DNA from: Paraburkholderia agricolaris
Lineage (GTDB): Bacteria > Pseudomonadota > Gammaproteobacteria > Burkholderiales > Burkholderiaceae
DNA: 64,000 nt
NCBI RefSeq assembly: GCF_009455635.1
Contig: NZ_QPER01000002.1
Span: 1,178,001-1,242,000 of the forward strand
Direction: 5' to 3'
The position numbers and the translations under genes are program-made. Positions 58,824-64,000 of the stretch are shown here, piece by piece. A model generated the notes under the pieces. It ran no database searches. It was not told where the DNA came from and was given only the letters and a program-made list of their open reading frames with translations. Positions within the stretch are counted from its first letter, which is position 1, and each line of letters begins with the position of its first letter.

Positions 58824-59840
58824 ATGCCCGAAGATATGTCGTTCCTGCTGTTGCCTGGCTTCTCGGCGATCGGCTTCATGTCGGCGGTCGAGCCGTTGCG
58901 CGTGGCGAACCGCTTTCGCGGCGATCTTTACCGCTGGCGCATTCTGAGTCTCGACGGCGCGCCGGTCGCGGCCAGCAACGGCATTTCGATCAATGCGGAC
59001 GCGGCAATCGCGAACGTCGATGAGGCGCAGACGGTATTCGTGGTCGCGGGCTTCGAGCCGCTCGCTCGCTATACGCGTGAGCTCGGCGATTGTCTGAAGC
59101 GGCTCGAGCGCGGCGGCGCGACGCTCGGCGGCATCGATACGGGCAGCTTCGTTCTTGCGGAAGCCGGGCTGCTCAGCGGCGCGGATAGCGTGACCGTGCA
59201 TTGGGAGGCGCTGTCGGCGTTTCGCGAGCGCTATGCCTCATTGAACGCAAGCCAGGAGCTGTTCGAAATCGGCGCGCGGCGCATCACCTGCGCGGGCGGC
59301 ACGGCGTCGATCGACATGATGCTCGACCTGATCGGCCGCAAGCATGGCGCGGCGTTGGCTTCCGCGGTATCGGAGCAGTTTGTCGTGAGCCGGATCCGGC
59401 AGCGTTCGGACCATCAGCGCATGGAAATCGCAGCGCGTTACGGCGTACACAACCGCAAGCTGATTCAGGTGATCGGGGCAATGGAACAGCATATGGAAGA
59501 GCCGCTGACGCCCGACCAGCTCGCGGACGAGATCAGCGTGACGCGGCGGCAACTGGAGCGGCTGTTCTGCGCGTCGCTGAAGGACACGCCGACGCACTTC
59601 TATCTGCAACTGCGCCTCACCCGCGCGCGCGAGTTGCTGCAACAGACCGACATGTCGATCACGTCGATTTGTGTCGCGTGCGGGTTCGAGTCGCCTTCGC
59701 ATTTTTCCCGAACGTATCGGGCGCGATTCGGCGTCAGCCCGAGAAACGACCGGCAGGTGACGGGCGGCAGAAACGGCGGAGCGGGGCTGCCATCAGGCGA
59801 GACAGCGCCGCCCTTGGCTTTATTGGCGAGCTTTCAATGA
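58824..59840 (+). CDS. cdhR: GlxA-type AraC-family activator of carnitine catabolism
   Basis: 338 residues. N-terminal DJ-1/PfpI-like amidotransferase domain (MSFLLLPGFSAIGFMSAVEPLRVANR, VVAGFEPL, GGIDTGSFVLAEAGLL where the nucleophile Cys is replaced) and a C-terminal AraC domain with two helix-turn-helix units (LTPDQLADEISVTRRQLERLF and SITSICVACGFESPSHFSRTYRARFG). CdhR of P. aeruginosa has this build and activates the divergent caiX-cdhCAB operon in response to carnitine. GbdR, the related betaine regulator, is the main alternative. Confidence 0.9.
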   Translation: MPEDMSFLLLPGFSAIGFMSAVEPLRVANRFRGDLYRWRILSLDGAPVAASNGISINADAAIANVDEAQTVFVVAGFEPLARYTRELGDCLKRLERGGATLGGIDTGSFVLAEAGLLSGADSVTVHWEALSAFRERYASLNASQELFEIGARRITCAGGTASIDMMLDLIGRKHGAALASAVSEQFVVSRIRQRSDHQRMEIAARYGVHNRKLIQVIGAMEQHMEEPLTPDQLADEISVTRRQLERLFCASLKDTPTHFYLQLRLTRARELLQQTDMSITSICVACGFESPSHFSRTYRARFGVSPRNDRQVTGGRNGGAGLPSGETAPPLALLASFQ

Positions 59841-59988
59841 CCTTTCGCGACAATTGTGCCGTTTTTAGCAACAGTGAATTCGCTTATTAGGTGTTTACCC
59901 TAGGTCAACTGACTCCTAGACTGTGTCCACTGGCTGCAAACAAATGCGTTTGCGGCGCGGCAAAAAACAATCTCTGGAGGTAGTCGTC

Positions 59989-60303
59989 ATGAAATCCCTG
60001 ATCGAAGCTGCTGTTATCGCTGCTCTTATCACTGCGCCGCTCGCGGCTTTTGCGCAATCGAACCAGCCGGTCACCCGCGCTCAGGTCCGCGCTGAACTGA
60101 TTCAGCTGGAAAAGGCCGGCTACAACCCGGCCACCGCGAACGTCGACGACTACCCGGCAAACATTCAGGCAGCCGAAGCGCGCGTCGCCGCACAAAACGG
60201 CAGCGGTTACGGTTCGGCCACGAATGGCTCGTCGCAAGCAGGCAGCCGCACTGAAGTGACGCCGAGCTCGTACTCGGTTCCGGTTGCAAACTTCGGGCAC
60301 TAA
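59989..60303 (+). CDS. DUF4148 small secreted protein
   Basis: 104 residues from the ATG at 59989 with GGAGG 8 nt upstream. Signal peptide IEAAVIAALITAPLAAFA, cleavage near residue 23, followed by the DUF4148 core PVTRAQVRAELIQLEKAGYNPA and DDYPANIQAAEARVAAQ. The tail is Gly/Ser-rich and unstructured. The family is abundant in Burkholderia and often induced in stationary phase or stress; the role is unknown. A strong hairpin follows. Confidence 0.85.
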   Translation: MKSLIEAAVIAALITAPLAAFAQSNQPVTRAQVRAELIQLEKAGYNPATANVDDYPANIQAAEARVAAQNGSGYGSATNGSSQAGSRTEVTPSSYSVPVANFGH

Positions 60304-60364
60304 AAAGCGGTCGTGTGAGCGATAGCCTCGCACCCGCCTGATTGCTGATTGATATTGTTGGACC

Positions 60365-60405
60365 GCGGCCCCGCCTTCACATCAATGTGAAAGCGGGGCC
60401 GCTTT
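60365..60405. terminator. Long GC hairpin between convergent genes
   Basis: GCGGCCCCGC (60365-60374) and GCGGGGCCGC (60393-60402), extended inward by TTCACAT/ATGTGAA, give an 18-bp stem with one mismatch and a 2-nt loop, followed by TTT. It separates the convergent DUF4148 and LysR genes and could serve both. Confidence 0.75.
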
Positions 60406-60455
60406 GCAATTGAGCGCTGAACGACGTAATTGGCTTCTTGGCCTCGCGCGGGCGC

Positions 60456-61364
60456 TTAGCCCTGTACGGCAGTCAACTGCCTGAGTTGCTCCAGCAATTT
60501 CACCGCTGGACTCGGCAAAATCCCCTGACGGCGGCGAAACGCCGTCAACGTGCGGCGTGCGACCAGGCCCGGAATCGGCAGCGTATCGAACACGCCGGCG
60601 GCGCTTTCGGTGTCGTACATCGGCATGGCCATCCAGCTCAGAAACCCCGCGCGCGTCACGAGGCTTTTCAGCACCGTGATCGAACGCGTCTCGACAGCGA
60701 TCTGCGGCATGCCGAAGCCGTGCTCGGCAAACACATGCTGCATGTGCTCGAACGGACCCGTTCCACGCGGCGGAACGCACCACTGCTGATCGAGCGTGTC
60801 GGCAAGCGATAAATCGGGTTTGTTGCGCAGCGGATGATCGAGCGCGGCGACCACATAGCTCGTGTCTTCCCAACGGCAATCGGCAATCGCGGTTATCTCA
60901 TCCGTGTCGGGCACCGCCATGCTGAGCGCGAGATCGATCTCGTGTTTCATCAGACTGTCCGCAAGACGGTCCCACACCCCTTCCATAATCTCCACACGCA
61001 GATTCGGCCAGCGCGCGAGCACGCCGCTCACCGCGAGCGGCAGCACGAGCGTCGCAATGCTCGCCACCGCGCCGACGCGAATCGTTCCTTTCGCGAGACC
61101 GCGCATCGCGTCGATTTCCTCGCGCGCGTGATCGGCTTCGCGTTGCAGCAGGGTGGCGTGCGGCAACAGCGCGCTGCCGATCGCAGTAAGCTGCATACCC
61201 TTCGAGTGCCGTTCGAACAGCGGCGCGCCGACCTGATCCTCGAGCCGTTTGATGGTGCGGCTCAGCGCGGGCTGCGTGACGTGCAGCACTTCCGCAGCAC
61301 GGCCAAGGCTGCCGCTCGCCACAATGGTGGCGAACGCATGCAATTGTTGAAGATTGAAAGTCAT
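60456..61364 (-). CDS. LysR-family regulator of the benzoylformate decarboxylase operon
   Basis: 302 residues from the ATG at 61364 (TTG at 61370 is possible). Helix-turn-helix GSLGRAAEVLHVTQPALSRTIKRLE (about 18-42) and substrate domain (GTIRVGAVASIATLVLPLAV, HEIDLALSMAVPDTDE). Divergent from the decarboxylase gene, with a perfect palindrome directly upstream of its start. The likely inducer is benzoylformate or mandelate, by context only. Confidence 0.9.
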   Translation of the reverse strand: MTFNLQQLHAFATIVASGSLGRAAEVLHVTQPALSRTIKRLEDQVGAPLFERHSKGMQLTAIGSALLPHATLLQREADHAREEIDAMRGLAKGTIRVGAVASIATLVLPLAVSGVLARWPNLRVEIMEGVWDRLADSLMKHEIDLALSMAVPDTDEITAIADCRWEDTSYVVAALDHPLRNKPDLSLADTLDQQWCVPPRGTGPFEHMQHVFAEHGFGMPQIAVETRSITVLKSLVTRAGFLSWMAMPMYDTESAAGVFDTLPIPGLVARRTLTAFRRRQGILPSPAVKLLEQLRQLTAVQG

Positions 61365-61376
61365 GCGCAAAAGTAA

Positions 61377-61397
61377 TGCCTTTTCTCAAAAAAGGCA
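61377..61397. promoter_or_regulatory. Inverted repeat TGCCTTTT-N5-AAAAGGCA
   Basis: Perfect 8-bp arms across a 5-bp spacer, 12 bp upstream of the LysR ATG and 70 bp upstream of the decarboxylase ATG. The location suits LysR autoregulation and activation of the divergent operon. Confidence 0.6.
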
Positions 61398-61467
61398 ATT
61401 TTCAATTAACCTCGAGCTTCCGATAATGGGGCCTTCAAGAAACGGCGCTCATCTACAGGAGACAGGC

Positions 61468-63087
61468 ATGACCAGCAACGCGCCCCGTTCAGACGCATCG
61501 GGACTCGCTCAATCCACTCCGTTCACCGTGCGCGACGCCGTCATCGATCTCATGCGCCGCCTCGGCATGACGTCGGTGTTCGCCAATCCGGGTTCGACGG
61601 AATTGCCGTTGTTCCGCGATTTCCCGCAGGATTTCCGTTACGTGCTGGGTTTGCAGGAAGCGGTCGTGGTCGGCATGGCCGACGGTTATGCGCAGGCCAC
61701 CCGCAACGCTTCATTCGTCAATCTGCATTCGGCGGCGGGGGTGGGCAATGCGATGGGCAATATCTTCACCGCATTCCGCAACCGCACGCCAATCGTGATC
61801 ACCGCCGGGCAGCAGGCCCGTTCGATTCTGCCGTTCGACCCGTTTCTCGCGTCGACCCAGGCCACCGAATTGCCGAAGCCGTACGTCAAATGGAGCATCG
61901 AGCCGGCGCGCGCCGAAGACGTGCCGCTGGCGATCGCACGCGCTTACTACGTGGCAATGCAGGAGCCGCGCGGGCCGGTGCTGGTGTCGATTCCCGTCGA
62001 CGATTGGGACCGCGCGGCGGAGCCGGTGCCGGCCCGCGTAGTCAGTACCGGGGCGCGGCCGGAGCCGTTCGTGCTGGAGCAGATCGGCGCGGCGCTCGAT
62101 ACCTGTGAGCGGCCGGTTTTCGTGGTGGGCGGCGCAGTCGACCGGGCCGGCGGCTGGGATGAAGTGGTGAGCCTCGCGGAGCGTCACAATGCCCGTGTGT
62201 TCGTTGCGCCGATGACCGGCCGTTGCGCGTTCCCTGAAGACCATCGCCTGTTCGCCGGTTTCCTGCCGGCCATGCGCGAGAAGATCGTCGAACTGCTCGG
62301 CGGTCACGATTTGATCTTCGTGATCGGCGCACCGGCCTTCACGTATCACGTCGAAGGTCACGGGCCGCATCTGCCGGCCGGTGCAACGCTGTGCCAGTTG
62401 ATCGACGATCCGGCTATCGCGGCGTGGGCGCCGACCGGCACCGCGGCGGTCGGCAATATTCGCCTGGGCGTAGCCGATCTGCTATCGCGCGCGGCGCCGA
62501 CAACGCGCCCGTTACCCGCGCCGCGCGCCGCACGTCCGCGCGCCGAACCGTCTGCGTTGATGTCGGTGGCCTTCGCGTTGCAGACCCTCGCCGAGGTGCG
62601 CCATGCGGACGATATCGTGGTCGAGGAGGCGCCGAGTTCGCGGCCGGTGATGCAGAACTATCTGCCGTTCACGCGCAGCGGCACTTTCTACACGATGGAT
62701 AGCGGCGGCCTCGGTTATGGCATGCCGGCGGCTGTCGGCGTGGCGTTGGCGAAACCCGGCACGCGCGTGATCGGCCTGATCGGCGACGGCTCCAGTATGT
62801 ATTCGATCCAGGCTATCTACAGCGCCGTGCAGATGAAACTTCCGATCACATTCGTGATCCTGAACAATTCCCGCTATGCCGCGTTGCAGGACTTCGCGCC
62901 GGAATTCGGCTTTGGCCCGGACGATCCTGTACAAGGCACCGATCTGCCGGGACTCGACTTCGTATCGCTGGCCGCGGGCATGGGTTGCCACGGCACGCGC
63001 GTGACCGATGCCGAACGCCTGCATGAGGTTTTGCGCGAGGCATTGGCATCATCCGGACCGAGGCTCGTCGAAGTCGTTGTGGCTTGA
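61468..63087 (+). CDS. mdlC: Benzoylformate decarboxylase (thiamine diphosphate enzyme)
   Basis: 539 residues from the ATG at 61468 with AGGAGAC upstream. The key residues of Pseudomonas putida MdlC are present: Ser43 in NPGSTELP (P. putida Ser26), Glu64 in GLQEAVVV (Glu47) and His87 in NLHSAAG (His70); APAFTYHVEGHG corresponds to the segment with His281. The C-terminal ThDP motif GDGSSMYSIQAIYSAVQMKLPITFVILNN is intact. It decarboxylates benzoylformate to benzaldehyde, which the downstream dehydrogenase should oxidise. The N-terminus is about 17 residues longer than MdlC. The substrate could be a ring-substituted phenylglyoxylate. Confidence 0.9.
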   Translation: MTSNAPRSDASGLAQSTPFTVRDAVIDLMRRLGMTSVFANPGSTELPLFRDFPQDFRYVLGLQEAVVVGMADGYAQATRNASFVNLHSAAGVGNAMGNIFTAFRNRTPIVITAGQQARSILPFDPFLASTQATELPKPYVKWSIEPARAEDVPLAIARAYYVAMQEPRGPVLVSIPVDDWDRAAEPVPARVVSTGARPEPFVLEQIGAALDTCERPVFVVGGAVDRAGGWDEVVSLAERHNARVFVAPMTGRCAFPEDHRLFAGFLPAMREKIVELLGGHDLIFVIGAPAFTYHVEGHGPHLPAGATLCQLIDDPAIAAWAPTGTAAVGNIRLGVADLLSRAAPTTRPLPAPRAARPRAEPSALMSVAFALQTLAEVRHADDIVVEEAPSSRPVMQNYLPFTRSGTFYTMDSGGLGYGMPAAVGVALAKPGTRVIGLIGDGSSMYSIQAIYSAVQMKLPITFVILNNSRYAALQDFAPEFGFGPDDPVQGTDLPGLDFVSLAAGMGCHGTRVTDAERLHEVLREALASSGPRLVEVVVA

Positions 63088-63141
63088 CGTTAAGCGTGCC
63101 CCGCGGCCGCATCCCTACAATTTTCCGCAGGAGACAACACG

Positions 63142-64000
63142 ATGCAGAGTATTTCCATGCTGATCAACGGCGCAGCCGTGCAAGCGAGTAACGGCGCCAC
63201 CTTCGAGCGCCGCAATCCGCTGGATGGCGAAGTCGCGACGCGGGCTCCCGCCGCCACGGTTGCCGACGCGGTAGCCGCGGCTGATGCGGCGGCAGCGGCA
63301 TTTCCTGCATGGTCCGCGCTCGGACCGGGCGAGCGCCGCGCGCTGCTGATGAAGGCAGCGCACGCCCTCGAGGCGCGCAGCGCCGCGTTCGCCAGCGTGA
63401 TGGCCGCGGAGACGGGGGCATCGGCGATGTGGGCGGGCTTCAATGTCCATCTCGCGGCCGGCGGATTGAGGGAAGCCGCGGCGCTCACGACGCAGATTGG
63501 CGGCGAGTTGATCCCGTCCGACGTGCCCGGCAGTCTCGCGATGGGCATGCGTCAACCGGCGGGCGTCGTGCTCGGTATCGCGCCGTGGAATGCGCCGGTG
63601 ATCCTCGCGGTGCGGGCGATCGCGTTGCCGCTTGCGTGTGGAAATACCGTCGTGCTGAAGGGCTCGGAAATCTGCCCCGGCACGCACGGGCTGATTATCG
63701 AAGTCCTGCAGGAAGCGGGTTTGCCGAAAGGCGTGGTGAACTTCGTCACCAACGCACCGGCCGATGCCGGCGCCGTGGTCGAGGCGCTGATTGCCCATTC
63801 GAAAGTCCGGCGCGTCAATTTCACGGGCTCCACGCACGTGGGCAAGATTATCGCGGCCACCTGCGCGCGCTATCTGAAGCCGTCGGTGCTTGAGCTGGGC
63901 GGCAAGGCCCCGTTGATCGTGCTCGACGACGCGGATCTCGACGCAGCCGTCAATGCCGCGGCATTCGGCGCGTTCGCCAACTCCGGGCAGATCTGCATGT
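63142..64000 (+). CDS. Aldehyde dehydrogenase (benzaldehyde/salicylaldehyde dehydrogenase-like), 3' end cut by window
   Basis: 286 residues are visible; the reading frame runs off the right edge. CAGGAGA precedes the ATG. ALDH motifs: catalytic Asn in GIAPWNAPV, cofactor loop RVNFTGSTHVGK, Glu in LELGGKAP and the catalytic Cys in the last codons (SGQICM). It is close to the vanillin/salicylaldehyde/benzaldehyde dehydrogenase group. Following benzoylformate decarboxylase by 54 bp, it should oxidise benzaldehyde to benzoate. No mandelate dehydrogenase or racemase gene is seen upstream. Confidence 0.88.
   Translation, partial: MQSISMLINGAAVQASNGATFERRNPLDGEVATRAPAATVADAVAAADAAAAAFPAWSALGPGERRALLMKAAHALEARSAAFASVMAAETGASAMWAGFNVHLAAGGLREAAALTTQIGGELIPSDVPGSLAMGMRQPAGVVLGIAPWNAPVILAVRAIALPLACGNTVVLKGSEICPGTHGLIIEVLQEAGLPKGVVNFVTNAPADAGAVVEALIAHSKVRRVNFTGSTHVGKIIAATCARYLKPSVLELGGKAPLIVLDDADLDAAVNAAAFGAFANSGQICM

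Noticed and set aside
58571..59023. Plus-strand 150-codon frame upstream of cdhR
   Set aside because: Overlaps cdhR out of frame for 200 bp, has no ribosome site and no recognisable domain.
1..64000. Mobile elements, phage genes, CRISPR arrays, toxin-antitoxin or defence systems, tRNA/rRNA genes
   Set aside because: I looked for transposase motifs, terminal repeats, regularly spaced repeats, small overlapping gene pairs with toxin folds and cloverleaf/T-loop signatures and found none that hold up.

Overview
The window is high-GC, densely coded DNA of a Gram-negative beta-proteobacterium, most likely a Paraburkholderia/Burkholderia secondary chromosome. I infer this from the gene content (DUF4148, DUF2917 and OmpC-type porin genes, many LysR regulators, many small catabolic operons) and from the codon use. 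No database search was possible. I see no tRNA, rRNA, CRISPR array, insertion sequence or phage gene. Most of the window is a series of self-contained catabolic modules, each with its own regulator. Layout: (1) 1-7177, a crotonase, a spermidine/putrescine-type ABC importer with a fused double permease, an acyl-CoA synthetase and an IclR regulator, probably for uptake and CoA-activation of an unknown acid. (2) 7328-12532, a sugar-acid module: IlvD/EDD dehydratase, RraA/HMG-aldolase-like protein, MFS transporter and LacI regulator, with two LacI-type operators 60 bp apart in front of the dehydratase. (3) 12540-19376, a LysR-controlled CitE-like lyase, type III CoA-transferase, amidohydrolase and two organic-acid transporters, consistent with activation and cleavage of a malate/citramalate-like acid. 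(4) 19464-24986, a nearly textbook tetronate (L-threonate / D-erythronate) pathway: GntR, ltnD, otnK, otnC, otnI, denD. (5) 25192-26768, pcaF with a strong promoter, PcaR-like operator repeats and a leader holding a perfect 14-bp hairpin. The middle of the window (27205-42931) is housekeeping and envelope functions: a small periplasmic protein, DUF2917, a VirK/DUF535 protein, an RstA/RstB-like two-component pair with a hydrolase between its genes, a patatin-type Vd autotransporter, a metallophosphoesterase with a lysine-rich tail, a secreted protein made of three exact-length 55-residue repeats, an EF-hand protein, an S10 carboxypeptidase lipoprotein, a GNAT acetyltransferase and an orphan histidine kinase. 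A non-coding, AT-rich, structure-rich island lies at 40751-41172. The right part returns to catabolism: (6) 43056-48128, hexuronate/mannonate (MFS transporter, uxuA, a divergent GntR regulator with three UxuR-like operators, and a porin). (7) 48204-53769, LysR/aldo-keto reductase, a CPBP-like membrane protein, LysR/quinone reductase and a secreted esterase. (8) 53812-59840, the carnitine pathway (acylcarnitine-hydrolase-like protein, cdhB, cdhA, cdhC, caiX, divergent cdhR). (9) 59989-60303, DUF4148. (10) 60456-64000, a LysR regulator with benzoylformate decarboxylase and the start of a benzaldehyde-type dehydrogenase, i.e. the lower mandelate pathway; pcaF would serve the final step of the benzoate route. 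No single locus is clearly a new kind of system. The best leads are the 55-residue repeat protein, the structured non-coding island near 41 kb, the pcaF leader hairpin, the possible citramalate-type cluster and the crotonase/ABC/ligase module of unknown substrate.
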